DNA of 64,000 nt from Inia geoffrensis (GCA_036417435.1 CM070903.1:85408001-85472000); one strand, 5' to 3'. Positions 33,868 to 46,863 are shown, counted from the first letter of the stretch. The notes: generated from the letters alone by a model not told the origin. Translations and numbers: made by a program.

Positions 33868-36800
33868 GTTCTCTTTGCCTTCTTCTTTTTCCTTTCTGTC
33901 CTCAGTCACTGCAACCTCTCCTCAGAGAGAGCAGTGGGTCCTTCCAGCTCCAGCATGCATGGCCAGCGAGACCCCCACTCACTACTTTTACCCTCCATCT
34001 CCATTGCCCAAATGGCATGCTGGCCCACTGCTGCTCCTGCTGCCACCAGTGTACTTGATCCTCACCCTCCTCTGAGGTTCCAGTCCACCCACATTCGGGT
34101 GCAAGGTGGATGGATCTCTCAGGTAGCCTGGTGTGCTGTGTAGAGGTACTTTTTCTGGATTATGGATGTCCAGTTAGATGTAAATCAAAGGGGAGAGGAG
34201 ATGCTGCCATGACGCTGACATCACCCCTCCTGATTTGCTAAAACTTTATTGAGGGTTTTACATCTATGTTCATGAGATATTGGTCTGTAGTTTTCTTTTT
34301 TCTATAATGTCTTTATCTGGCATTGGTATTAGGGTAATGCTGGGCTCAAAGAATGTGTTAGGACGTATTTCCTCTGCTTCTATTTTCTAAAGTAGATTGC
34401 AGAGAATTGGTGTAATTTCCTCCTTAAATGTTTGGTAGAATTTACAGGTGAAACCGTCTGACCTTGCTGCTGTTTTAGAAGCTTATTAATGTTTGATTCA
34501 CTTTCTTTAGTAGATATGGGCCTATTCAGATTGTTTATCTCTTCTTATGTGAGTATTGGGCAATTGTGTCTTTTTTTTCCTTTTAACATTTTCATTGGAG
34601 TATAATTGCTTTAAAATGTTGTGTTAGTTTATGCCGTATAACAAAGTGAATCAGCTATATGTATGCATCTATCCCCATATCCCCTCCCTCTGCGTCTCCC
34701 TCCCACCCTCCCTTTACCACCCTTCCAAGTGGTCACAAAGCACCAAGCTGATCTCCCTGTGCTATGAAGCTGCTTCCCACTAGCTATCTATTTTACATTT
34801 GGTAGTGTATATATGTCCATGCCACTCTCACTTCATCCCAGCTTACCCTTCCCGCTCCCTGTGTCCTCAGGTCCATTCTCTATGTCTGTGTCTTTATTCC
34901 TGTCCTGCCCCTAGGTTCATCAGAACCATTTTTTTTTTTTTTAAGATTCCATATATGTGTTTTAGCATACAGTATTTGTTTTCCTCTTTCTAACTTACTT
35001 CACTCTGTATGACAGACACTAGGTCCATCCACCTCATTACAAATAACTCAATTTGGTTTGTTTTTCTGGCTGAGTAATATTCCATTGTATATACGTGTCA
35101 CATCTTCTATATCCATTCATCTGTCAGTGGACACTTAGGTTGCTTCCATGTCATGGCTATTGTAAATAGAGCTGCAATGAACATTGTCTCTTTTTGAATT
35201 ATGGTTTTAACAGGGTATATGCCCAGTAGTGGGATTGCTGGGTCATATGATAGTTCTATTTTTAGTTTTTAACCTCCATACTGTTCTCCATAGTGGCTGT
35301 ATCAATTTACATTTCCACCAGCAGTGCAAGAGGGTTCCCTTTTCTCCACACCCTCTCCAGCATTTATTGTTTGTAGATGTTTTAATGATGGTCATCCTGA
35401 CCAGTGTGAGGTGATTGATACTTCACTGTAGTTTTGATTTGCATTTCTCTAATGATTAGTGATGTTGAGCATCCTTTCATGTTTGTTTGCAATCTGTATA
35501 TCTTCTTTGGAGAAATGTCTATTTAGGTCTTCTGCCCATTTTCGGATTGGGTTGTTTGTTTTTTTGATATTGAGCCGCATGAGCTGCTTGTATATTTTGG
35601 TGATTAATCCTTTTTCAGTTGCTTCACTTACAAATATTTTCTCCCATTCTGAGGGTTGTCTTTTCATCTTATTTATAGTTTCCTTTGCTGTGCAAAAGCT
35701 TTTAAGTGTCATTGGGTCCCATTTGTTTATTTTTATTTCCATTTCTCTAGGAGGTGGGTCAAAAAGGATCTTGCTGTGATTTATGTCATAGAGTGTTCTG
35801 CCTATGCTTTCCTCTAAGAGTTTTATAGTGTCTGGCCTTACATTCAGGTCTTTAATCCATTTTGAGTTTATTTTTGTGTATGCTGTTAGGGAGTGTTCTA
35901 ATTTTATACTTTTACATGTAGCTGTCTAGTTTCCCCAGCACCACTTATTGAAGAGGGTGTTCTTCTCCATTGTATATTCTTGTCTCCTTTATCAACGATA
36001 AGGTGACCATATGTGTGTGGGTTTATCTCTGTGCTTTCTATCCTGTTCCATTGATCTCTATTTCTGTTTTTGTGCCAGTACCATACTGTCTTGATTACTG
36101 TAGCTTTGTAGTATAGTCTAAAGTCAGGGAGCCTAATTCCTCCAGCTCTGTTTTTGTTTCTCAAGATTGCTTTGGCTATTCGGGGTCTTTTGTGTTTCCA
36201 TACAAATTGTGCAAGTTTTTGTTCTAGTTCTGTGAAAAATGCCATTGGTAGTTTGATAGGGATTGCATTGAATCTCTAGATTGCTTTGGGTAGTAAAGTC
36301 ATTTTCACAACATTGATTCTTCCAATCCAAGAACGTGGTATATCTCTCCATCTGTTTGTATCATCTTTAATTTCTTTCATCAGTGTCTTATAGTTTTCTG
36401 CAGACAGGTCTTTTGACTCCTTAGGAAGGTTTATTGCTAGGTATTTTATTCTTTTTGTTGCAATGGTGAATGAGATTGTTTCCTTAATTTCTCTTTCAGA
36501 TTTTTCGTCATTAGTGTATAGGAATGCAAGAGATTTCTGTGCATTAATTTTGTATCCTGCTACTTTACCAAATTCATTGATTAGCTCTAGTAGTTTTCTG
36601 GTAGCATCTTTAGGATTCTCTATGTATAGTATCACGTCATCTGCAAACAGTGACAGTTTTACTTCTTTTCCAATTTGAATTCCTTTTACTTCTTTTTCGT
36701 CTCTGATTGCTATGGCTAAAACGTCCAAAACTATGTTGAATAATAGTGGTGAGAGTGGGCAAACTTGTCCTGTTTCTGATCTTAGTGGAAATGGTTTCAT

Positions 36801-37717
36801 TTTTTTCACCATTGAGAACGATGTTGGCTGTGGGTTTGTCATATATGGCCTTTATTATGTTGAGGTAGGTTCCCTCTATGCCTACTTTCTGGAGAGTTTT
36901 TATCATAAAATGGGTGTTGAATTTTGTCAAAAGCTTTTTCTGCAGCGATTGAAATTATCATATAGTTTTTATCCTTCAGTTTGTTAATATGGAGTATCAT
37001 GTTGATTGATTTGTGTATATTGAACAATCCTTGCATCCCTGGGATAAATCCCACTTGATCATGGTGTATGATCCTGTTAATTTGCTGTTGGATTCTGTTT
37101 GGTAGTATTTTGTTGAGGATTTTTGCATCTATGTTCATCAGTGATATTGGCCTTTAGTTTTCTTTTTTTGTGACATCTTTGTCTGGTTTTGGTATCAGGG
37201 TGATGGTGGCCTCGTAGAACGAGTTTGGGAGTGTTCCTCTGCTACATTTTGGAAGAGTTTGGGAATGACAGGTGTTAGCTCTTCTCTAAATGTTTGGTAG
37301 AATTCACCTGTGAATCCATCCGGTCCTGGGCTTTTGTTTGTTGGAAGATTTTTAATCACAGTTTCAAATTCAGTGCTTGTGATTGGTCTGTTCATATTTT
37401 CTATTTCTTCCTGGTTCAGTCTTGGAAGATTGTGCTCTTCTAAGAATTTGTTTCTTCCAGGTTGTCCATTTTACTGGCATATAGTTGTTTGTATTAGTCT
37501 CTCATGGTCCTTGGTATTTCTGCAGTGTCAGTTATTTCTCCTTTTACATTTCTAATTCTGTTGATTTGAGTCTTCTACCTTTTTATCCTGATGAGTTTGG
37601 CTAATCGTTTATGAATTTTGTTTATCTTCTCAAAGAACCAGGTTTTAGTTTTTTGATCTTTGCTATCGTTTTCATTTCTTTTTCATTCATTTCTGATACG
37701 ATCTTTCTTTCCTTCTG

Positions 37718-37922
37718 TTTTTTTTTTTTTTGTGGTACACAGGCCTCTCACTGCTGTGGCCTCTCCCGTTGCGGAGCACAGGCTCCGGCCGCACGGGCTC
37801 AGTGGCTGTGGCTCATGGGCCCAGCCACTCCGCGGCATGTGGGATCTTCCCGAACCAGGGCACGAACCCGTGTCCCCTTCATCGGCAGGTGGACTCTCAA
37901 CCACTGTGGCACCAGGGAAGCC
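37718..37922 (-). mobile_element. CHR-2 SINE in L1 C, minus orientation
   Basis: T-tract, 'gtggtacacaggcctctcac', head ending 'accagggaagccc'. Flanks share CTTCTG-like sequence as target duplication. Confidence 0.92.
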
Positions 37923-38666
37923 CTTCTTCTGCTAACTTTTTGTTGTTGTTTTTGTTGTTCTGCTTTCTCTAATTGCTTTAGCTGTAAATTTAGGTTGTTT
38001 ACTTGAGATTTTTCTTGTTTATTGAGGTAGGATTGTATTGCTATAAACTTCCCTCTTAGAACTGCTTTTGCTGCATTCCATCAATTTTGGGTCATCATAT
38101 TTTCATTGTCATCTTTTTCTAGGTATTTTTTGATTTCCTCTTTGGTTTCTTTAGTGTGATCTCTTGGTTATTTAGTAGTGTACTGTTTAGCCTCCATGTG
38201 TTTGTATATTTTACAGGTTTTTTTCCTGTAATGGATATCTAGTCTCATAGTGTTGTGGTCAGAAAAGATACTTGATACGATTTCAATTTTCTTAAATTTA
38301 CTGAGGCTTGATTTGTGACACGAGATATGATCTATTCTGGAGAATGTTCCATGAGCACTTGAGAAGAAAGTGTATTCTGTTGTTTTTGGATGGAAATGTC
38401 CTATAAATATCCATTAAGTCCATCTTGTCTAATGTGTCATTTAATGCTTGTGTTTCCATATTTATTTTCATTTTGGATGATCTGTCCATTGGTGAAAGTG
38501 GGGTGTTAAAGTCCCTTACTATAACTGTGTTACTGTCGATTTCCCCTTTAATGGCTGTTAGCATTTGTCTTATGTATTGAGGTGCTCCTATGTTGGGTGC
38601 ATAAATATTTACAGTTGTTATATTTTGATCATTATGTAGTGTCATTCTTTGTCTCTTGTAATAGTC

Positions 38667-38873
38667 TTTTTTTTTTTTTTTGCGTTATGTGGCCCTCTCA
38701 CTGTTGTGGCCTCTCCTGCTACGGAGCACAGGCTCCGGACGCGCAGGCTCAGCGGCCATGGCTCTCGGGCCCAGCTGCTCTGCAGCATGTGGTATCCTCC
38801 CGGACTGGGGCACAAACCCGTGTCCCCTGCATCGGCAGGCGGACTCCCAACCACTGCACCACCAGGGAAGCCC
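38667..38873 (-). mobile_element. CHR-2 SINE in L1 C ORF2, minus orientation
   Basis: T-tract then 'gcgttatgtggccctctcac', head ccaccagggaagccc at right. Flanks TAATAGTC / AATATAGTC as target duplication. It disrupts the endonuclease region. Confidence 0.92.
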
Positions 38874-39159
38874 AATATAGTCTTTATTTTAAAGTCTATT
38901 TTTTCTAATATGAGAATTGCTACTCCAGCTTTCTTTTGATTTCCATTTGCATAGAATATCTTTTTCCATCCCGTCACTTTCAGTCCATATCTGTCCCTAG
39001 GTCTGAAGTCGGTCTCTTGTAGACAGCATATATACAGGTCTTGTTTCTGTATCCATTCAGCCAGTCTATGTCTTTTGGTTGGAGCATTTAATCCACTTAC
39101 ATTTAAGGTAATTATTAGTATGTATGTTCCTACTGCCACTTTCTTAATTGTTTTGGGTT

Positions 39160-40053
39160 TGTTATTGTAGGTCTTTTCCTTCTCTTGTGCTTCCTGCCTA
39201 GAGAAGTTCCTTTAGCATTTGTTGTAAAGCTGGTTTGGTGGTGCTGAATTCTCGTAACTTTTGCTTGTCTGTAAAGGTTTTAATTTCTCCATTGAATCTG
39301 AATTAGATCCTTGCTGGGTAGAGTAATATTGGTTGCTGGTGTTTTCCTTTCATCTCTTTAAATATGTCCTGCTGCTCCCTTCTGGCTTGCAGAGTGTTTG
39401 CTGGAAGATCGGCTGTTAACCTTATGGGGATTCCCTTGTATATTATTTGTTGCTTTTTCCTGCTGCTTTTAATATTTTTTCTTTGTATTTAATTTTTGAT
39501 AGTTTGATGAATATGTGTTTTGGTGTGTTTCTCTTTGGGTTCATCCTGTATGGGACTCTCTGCTCTTCCTGGACTTGATTGACTATTTTCTTTCCATATT
39601 AGGAAAGTTTTCAACTATAATCTCTTCAAGTATTTTCTCAGACACTTTCTTTTCTTCTACTGGGACCCCTATAATTTGAATGTTGGTGTGTTTAATGTTG
39701 TCCCAGATGTCTCTGAGACTGTCCTCAATTCTTTTCATTCTTTTTTCTTTATTCAGTTCTGTGGTAGTCATTTCCACTATTTTATCTTCCAGGTCACTTA
39801 TCCGTTCTTCTGCTATTGATTCCTTCTAGAGAATTTTTAATTTCATTTATTGTGTTGTTCATCATTGGTTTTTTTTGCTCTTTAGTTCTTCTAGGTCCTT
39901 GTTAAACGTTTCTTGTATTTTCTCCACTCTATTTCCAAGATTGTGGATCACCTTTACTATCATTACTCTGAATTCTTTTGCAGGTAGACTGCCTATTTCT
40001 TCTTCATTTGTTTTGTCTGGTGTGACTTTACCTTGCTCCTTCATCTGCTGCAT
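39160..40053 (-). pseudogene. L1 C ORF1 remnant (ORF1p, RNA-binding)
   Basis: The minus-strand start MQQMKEQGKVTPDKTNEEE at 40053 is the usual cetartiodactyl ORF1p N terminus. A coiled-coil-like K/E-rich stretch follows (39862-40053) and another piece lies at 39583-39777 (IIGVPVEEKK, the start of the conserved RNA-binding part). These pieces lie in different frames, so the ORF is dead. Confidence 0.75.
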
Positions 40054-41865
40054 ATTTCTTTTTTCTCATTTTGTTTAACTTACTGTTTGGGGTCTCCTTT
40101 TCGCAGGCTGCTGGTTCAGTTCCCTTGTTTTTGCTGTCTGCCCCCAGTGGATGTGGTTGGTTCAGTGGCTTGTGTAGGCTTCCTGGTGGAGGGGACTGCT
40201 GCTTGTGTTCTGGTGGGTGGGGCTGGATCTTGTCTTTCTGGTGGGCAGGGCCGTGTCTGGTGGTGTGTTTTAGGGTGTCTGTGAACTTAGTATGACTTTA
40301 GGCAGCCTCTCTGATAATGGGTGGGGTTGTGTTCCTGTCTTTCTAGTTGTTTGGCATGGAGTATCCAGCACTGGAACTCGCTGGCCATTGGGTCGAGCTG
40401 GGTCTTACTGCTGAGATGGAAATCTCTGGGAGAGCTCTCAATGACTGATATTACGTGGGGCCGGGAGGTCTCTGGTGGTCCAGTGTCCTGAACTCGGCTC
40501 TCCCACCTCAGAGGCTCAGGACTGACACCAGGCTGGAGCACTAAGACCCTATCAGCCACATGGCCAGGTACGTGGGGATTTTCTTGCCTTTTGGGAAGTC
40601 TGAGGTCTTCTGCCAGCGTTCAGTAGGTGTTCTGTAGGAGTTGTTTCACATGTAGATGTATTTTTGATGTATTTGTGGGGAGGAAGGTGATCTCCACGTC
40701 TTACTCCTCTGCCATCTTGTAGGTTCCCTGACAATTGTGTATTTAAAGGAATTGGTCCGTTTATTCCAGGTAATCACATTTGTGGCCATAGAGTTGTTCA
40801 GAATCTTCCTTTATTATCCTTTTAATGTCTTTGGGATCTGTAGTGATGTCTTCTCTTTCAGTTCTGATATTACTATTTGTTTCCCTTCCTTTTTTCCTCA
40901 GTTAGCCTGGCTAGAGATTTATCAATTTTATTGCTTCCTTCAAAGAATCAGATTTTGGTTTCACTCATTTTCTCTATTGATATCCGGTTTTCAATTTCAT
41001 TAATTTCTGCTGTAGTTCTTACTATGTCTTCTGCTGACTTTGGATATTATTTGCCCTTCTCTTTCTGGTTTCCTAAAGTGGATATTTATTAATTTTATAT
41101 CTTTTCTAATATGCACATTTAATGTTATATATTTCCTTCTAAACACTGCTTTTGCTGCATCCCACAAATTTTGGTAAGTTGTGTTTTCATTTAGTTGAAA
41201 ATATTTTAAAAATTTCTCTTTGAGGATATTTCTTCTTTGACCCTTGTGTTTTTTAGAAGTATTGCTTAATCTCCATGTATTTTAGAATTTTCCAGTTATC
41301 TTCTTGTTACTTATTTCTAGCTTAATTGTACTGTGGTCTGAGAGCAGATATTGCATAATTTCTATTCTTTTAAATGTGTGTTTTATGTCCCAGATGTGGT
41401 CTATCTTGGTGAATGTTTAATGTGAGCTTGAGAAGACTCTGTATTCTGTTGTTGGATAAAGCAGTCTATAGATGTCCATTTTATCCAGTTGATTGATGAT
41501 GTTGTTTAGTTCAACTATATCCAGATTTTTGGCTTGGATCTGTCCACTTCTGATCAGGGATGTTGAAATCTCCAACAGTGAATTTATCTATTTCTATTAG
41601 TTTTTGCTTCACATAGTTTGATGCTGTTTTGAGGCACATGCACATTAAATTTGTTATATCTTCTTTTATATCTTCATAAAGTAGTTGTATCTTCCCTTTG
41701 TCATTATCGAGTGCCCTTCTTTATTACTGATAATGTTCCTTGCTTTGAAATCTGCTCTTCTTGAAAATTATATAGCTGCTCTTGCTTTCTTTCGATTAGC
41801 ATTAGTGTGGTGCATTTCTCTCCTTTTTTTTTTTTTTTCCCCCCAAAGATTTTTCGGTATGGACC

Positions 41866-42031
41866 AGGACCATTTTTTAAATCTTTCTTTATTGAATTTG
41901 TTACAATATTGCTTTTATGTTTTGTTTTTTGGCCCCGAGGCATGTGGGATCTTAGCTCCATGACCAGGGATCAAACTGCACCCCCTGCATTGGAAGGCAA
42001 AGTCTTAACCACTGGACCATTGGGAAGTCCC
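41866..42031 (-). mobile_element. CHR-family SINE in L1 B, minus orientation (left edge uncertain)
   Basis: 'ttggccccgaggcatgtggg', 'ccatgaccagggatcaaac' and head 'ggaccattgggaagtccc'. The T/C-rich run at 41826-41846 may be its displaced tail. Confidence 0.75.
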
Positions 42032-43310
42032 TCCATCCATTTACATTTAATCTATATGTCTTTATATTTAAAATGGGTTTCTTGTAGATAACATATTGTT
42101 TGTTTGGTCATGTTTTTAGGTCCACTCTAATGATCTCTATTTTTAAATAGGTACATTTAAATAACATTCTGATTAAATAACATTACTGATACATTTCTAT
42201 TAATATCTATCATATGCATTACTGTATCTATTTGTTGCCCTTGTTCTATTTTTGTCTTTGATTCTTTTTCTGGCATTTGTAGTTTTAATAGCATTTTCTA
42301 TGATTCCATTTCTCTCCTTTCTTAGCATATTAGTTATACTTTATTTCCCACCTTGTTTTTAGTGGGTGCCCTAGAATTTGTATATACAATTATAGCTAAT
42401 CCAATTCTGTCAAGTAACACATCACAGGTAGTGTACCTTATAGTAATAAAATAATCCTAAATCCTTCTTCCCGTTCTTTGTATCACTGCTGTTATTCATT
42501 TCACTTATATATAAGCATATACATTAGCATACATAGTCATAACACAAATACCTAAGCATACATAATCGAATACATTGTTGGCATTTGGAAGAAACTTATC
42601 TGTTAGATCAACTAAACATAAAAGCTTTTATTTTACCTTCAGTTATTCCTTCTTCATTGCTCTTTCTTATTTTATATAGACCTGCATTTTTGACCTATAT
42701 TACATTCATTCTCTCTAAACAACTTTTAACATTTCTTGTGTGGTGAGTGTACTGGCAACAAATTCCATCAGTTTTTGTTTGAGAAAGTGTTTATTTCTTC
42801 AGTTTTGAAAGAACAGTTTTGCAGAGTATAGATATCTATGTTGGTGATATTTTTTTCTCAAAAATTTAAATAGTTAACTCCATTTTTTTCTTGCTCACAT
42901 GGCTTCTGAGAAGTTAGATGTGATACTTATCTTTGTTCCTCTGTAGATAAAATGTTTCTTCTGGCTTCCTTCAGATTAACTTGGTGATCTCTGAGTTTCC
43001 TGGATCTGTGGTTTGGTGTCTGACATTAACTTGGGGGAAATCTGTTGTTGTTTGAAATATTTCATCTTTTCCTTTCTTTTATTGATATTACCATTGTACA
43101 TATGTTATACCGTTTGTAATTGTACCAAAGTACTTGCATAATATATCGGGTTTTTTTTTTTTTTTCCAGTCTTTGTATTTGCCTGCCTTTCCAATATGGG
43201 GCAGCAGTTTGCCCGTCCTCCAGTCTGTTATGAATTCAAGAAGTTTTAAAATATCTGTTCAACTTCTTACTTGCTGCTAGGATGGAGTGGTGACTTCCAG
43301 CTCTTTAAAT

Positions 43311-43690
43311 GCAGAACCAGAAACAAAGTCTTGATGTGCACTTGGAATATTCACCAAGATATATCAGATGCTGGGTTTTAATATATTCCCGAGGTCTGAA
43401 ATCATACAGGGTATGTTCTCTGACTATAACAGAATTATAAATAATTAAGTGTATCCCCCCAAATACTTGGAAATTAAATAGAAACTTAAATTTTTTAATT
43501 AAAATCATTAAACACTTAGAAAACTTAGATTAAATAAAGCTTAATTCTTATAAAGATTAATCACTTATAAAACTAGTATGAAAGTTAAAAGACAAAAGTA
43601 GTAAAAATAACTATAATAGTTAAGTGATACACAATATAAAAATATGACAAGTGTGACATCAAAACCCTGAAACGTAAGTGGGAGAGAGTG
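43311..43690 (+). mobile_element. L1 ORF2 fragment, plus orientation
   Basis: 'cttggaatattcaccaagata' and 'gaaatcatacagggtatgttc' belong to the ORF2 spacer between endonuclease and RT. The L1 orientation flips near 43.3 kb. Confidence 0.7.
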
Positions 43691-46617
43691 AAAATATAGA
43701 GCTTTAGAATGTGTTCATACTTAAGTTGTTATCAACTTCAAGGACTGTTTTGTTATATGTAAACCTCATGGTAACCACAAAGGAAAACCTATAATAGATG
43801 CACAAAAGATAGAGAAAGGAATCTAAGCATACCACAAAAGAAAATCATCAAATCACACAGGAAGAGAGCAAGAGAAGAAAGGGACAGAGAAACTATACAG
43901 CCAGAAAACACACAAATGGCCATGAGTATATACCTATCAATAATTAGTTTAAAAGTAAATGGACATTTCCCAAAGATAGACTAGGTGAATGGATAAACAA
44001 CCAACCAACCAACCCAAGACCAATCTAGCTGTCTACAAGTAACTCACTTCAGATGTAAGGACACACACTGACCGAAAGTGAAGGGACTAAAAAAGACAAT
44101 CCACGTAAATAGAAACCAAATGAAAGTTGCAGTGGCTACATTTATATTAGACAAAATAGACTTTAAAACAAAGAAAGACTGTAATAAATGACAAGGGCAT
44201 TACATAATGATAAAAGGGTCAATCCAACAAAAGGATGTAATATTTGTAAACATTTAGGAGCCCAACACAGGAGAACTTAAATATATAAAGCAAATATTAA
44301 CAGACTTAAAGGGAGAAATAGACAGCAATACAGTAATAGTAGGGGACTTTAATACTCCACTGTCAATAAATAGATCATCCAGATGGAAAATCAATTAAGA
44401 AAACATTGGCTTTAAATGACATGCTAAACCAAATGGACTTAACAGAATATACAGAAAATTTCATACTAAAGCAACAAAATACACATTATTTTCAACTGCA
44501 CAGGAACATTCTCCAAGACAGATTTTAGGCCACAAATCAAGTCTTAATAAATTTAAGAAGATTGAAATCACATCAAGCTTCTTTTTTTGAGCACATGGTA
44601 TGAAACTACAAATCAATTATGAAACAAAGAAACAAAAAACTGGAAAATTCACAAATATGTAGATTAAACAACATGCTACTGGGCAACCAAAGGGTCAAAG
44701 AAGAAATCAAGAGAAATAAAAAATACCTTGAGACAAATGAAAACGGAAATACAACATACGAAAACTTATGGGAATACAATTCTTGGAAGATAAGTGCCTA
44801 GAAACAAGAAACAAGAAACAAGAAAAATCTCAACCTAACTTTACATCTTAAGGAACTAGAAAAAGAAGAATAAACAGCCCTAATTAGTAAAAGGAAGGAA
44901 ATAACAAAGATCAGACGAAATAGATTAAAAAGACAATAGAAAAAGATCAATAAAACTAAGAGCTGGATCTTTGAAAAGTAAACAAAATTGACAAACCTTT
45001 ATCTAGACCCATCAAGAAAAAGAGAGGACTCAAATAAATGAAAGAGATGTTACAAGTGATACCACAAAAATTCAAAGGATCATGAAACTATTATGAACGA
45101 CTATATGCTAACAAATTGAATAGCCTAGAAGAAATGGATAAATTCCTAGAAACATACAGAAAATCTGAGTAGATCAATTACTAGTAGGGAGATTGAATCA
45201 CTAATCCAAAACCTCCCAACAAACAAAATCTCTAGGACCAGATGGCTTCACTGGTTAATTCTACCAAAATTTAAAGAATTAATACCAAACTTTCTCAGAC
45301 TCTTCTAAAAAAAACAGCAAAAGAAGGAATGCTTCCAATGTCATTTTACAAGGTCAGCATTACACTGGTTCCAAAATCAGACAAGGACACTGCAAGAAGA
45401 AAAGTTACAGGACAATATCCCTGATGAACATAGATACAAAAACCCTCAACAAAATATTAGCAAACTGAATTCAATAATACATTAAAGGGATCAGACACCA
45501 TGATCAAGTAGGATTTATTCCAAGGATCCAAGGATGGTTCAACATCTGCAAATCAATAAATGTAATACACTACATTGTCATATGATTTTTATCCTTTATT
45601 TTGTCAGTCTCAATAGATAGAGAAAAAGCTTTTGACAAAATTCAACACTCATTTATGATAAAAATTCTCAACAAAGTGGGTATAGAGAAGATTCACATCA
45701 ACATAATAAAGGCCATTTGACAAGCCTACAGATAACATGCTCAATGCTAAAAAGCTAAAAGCTTTTCCTTTAACATCAGGAACAAGACAAGAATGTCCCC
45801 TTTTGCCACTTTTATTCAACACAGTATTGGAAGTCCTAAGCAGAGCAATTAATTAGGCAAGAAAAAAAAATAAAAGGCATCCAAATCAGAAATAAGTAAA
45901 ACTATTTACAGATGACATGATATTATATGTAGAAAACCCTAAAAACTCTACCAAAAACTATTAAAACTAATAAATTTGGTAAAGTTGCAGGATACAAAAT
46001 CAATATACAGAAATTTGTGGTGTTTCTATACACAAATAACAAACTGTCAAAAAGGAAAATTAAGAAAACAATCCCATGTACATTTGCATCAAAAAGAATA
46101 AAATACTGGGGAATAAATTTAACCAAGGTAGCAAAAGACCTGTACACTGAAAACTATATGACACTGAAGAAACTGAAGAAGACACAAATAAATTGAAAAC
46201 TAGTCCATGCTCATGGCTTAGAAGATTATTGCTAAAATGTCCATACTCTCCAAAGCAAATTATAGATCCAGTGCAATCCTCAAAATTCCAATGGCATTTT
46301 TCACAGAAATAGAACAAAGAATCCTAACATTTGTATAGAACCACAAGAGACCTTGAACAGCCAAAGCCACCTTGAGAAAAAAGAACAAAGCTGGAGGTAT
46401 CATGCTTCCTGACTTCCAAATATATCACAGAACTCTAACAGAACAGTATGGTACCGGCATAAAAACATGTATAGATCAATGGAACAGAATAGAGAAACCA
46501 GAAAGAAACCCATACACGTATGGTCAATTAATTTACAACAAAGAGGCCAAAAACCTACAATAGGGAAAGGAGTCTCTTAATAAATGGTGTTGGGAAAACT
46601 GGACCACTATCTTCCAC

Positions 46618-46643
46618 CACACACACACACACACACACACACA
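46618..46643. repeat. (CA)n microsatellite in L1 D
   Basis: CA run directly left of the SINE target site. Confidence 0.95.
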
Positions 46644-46655
46644 GCTCAAAATGGG

Positions 46656-46863
46656 GGGCTTCCCTGGTGGCGCAGTGGTTGAGGGTCCGCCTGCTGATGC
46701 AGGAGATGTGGGTTTGTGCCCCGGTCCGGGAAGATCCCACATGCTGTGGAGTGGCTGGGCCCGTGAGCCATGGCCGCTGAGCCTGCGCATCCGGAGCCTG
46801 TGCTCCACAATGGGAGAGGCCGTAACAGTGAGAGGCCCTCGTATCAAAAAAAAAAAAAAAAAA
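46656..46863 (+). mobile_element. CHR-2 SINE, plus orientation, with 13-bp TSD
   Basis: Complete, head gggcttccctggtggcgcag, A-tail ending at 46863. Perfect TSD AGCTCAAAATGGG at 46643-46655 and 46864-46876: a young insertion. Confidence 0.95.

Larger units (their letters stand above)
25702..34229 (-). mobile_element. L1 'A': near-full-length L1, minus orientation, with seven insertions
   Basis: The 3' end is at the left, a (TA)n(CA)n tail then 3' UTR from ~25756. ORF2 remnants follow, then a GC-richer 5' UTR ending at ~34229 (GGAGGGGTGATGTCAGCG on the minus strand). Short TSD CTGATTT at 25695-25701 and 34230-34236. Removing the seven inner insertions (26675-27423, 27733-28134, 28936-29137, 29991-30353, 30455-30580, 31953-32162, 33344-33867) leaves ~5.95 kb, the size of a full L1. 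ORF2 has many stops and shifts. Confidence 0.78.
34970..39139 (-). pseudogene. L1 C ORF2 remnant (endonuclease and reverse transcriptase)
   Basis: Endonuclease start at ~39139 (TLNVSGLNAPTKRHRLAEW; CCLQET), interrupted by a SINE at ~38667-38873 and resuming at 38645 (NIYAPNIGAP). Partial RT frame 36276-36842 with [12 protein letters not shown] and the catalytic FADD motif at ~36636-36647. The C-terminal piece at 35904-36245 has [20 protein letters not shown]. At least several frameshifts separate these blocks. The left end is approximate. Confidence 0.85.
34570..40731 (-). mobile_element. L1 'C': full-length cetartiodactyl L1 with 9-bp TSD, inactive
   Basis: Complete from 3' tail (left) to 5' end (right, minus-strand start ...CAAGATGGCAGAGGAGTAAG near 40720). 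TSD CAATTGTGT at 34561-34569 and 40732-40740. Two CHR-2 SINEs add ~0.4 kb, leaving ~5.75 kb of L1. Layout on the minus strand: 5' UTR ~40731-40054, ORF1 from 40053 (MQQMKEQGKV), ORF2 from ~39139, 3' UTR below ~34970. ORF1 and ORF2 are both broken by shifts and stops, so it cannot move by itself. Confidence 0.9.
24705..43280 (-). mobile_element. L1 'B': old L1 host element, split into three parts
   Basis: Parts 24705-25701, ~34237-34569 and 40732-~43280 read in one continuous minus-strand L1 order: RT region, then ORF2 middle, then toward ORF2 start and ORF1. They are separated by two complete younger L1 insertions whose TSDs close cleanly. Summed and without insertions it is ~3.5 kb, lacking its 3' end. 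It also hosts SINEs at 25397-25516 and ~41866-42031 and an L1 scrap at 25546-25629. Frames are heavily broken. Confidence 0.8.

Noticed and set aside
36276..36842. Reverse-transcriptase-like frame as a possible host gene or retron
   Set aside because: The FADD motif and flanking [12 protein letters not shown] are L1 ORF2, in order with the other L1 C blocks, and the frame is broken on both sides.
37611..38006. A 131-codon plus-strand open frame
   Set aside because: It is antisense to L1 C and the SINE at 37718-37922; no coding support.
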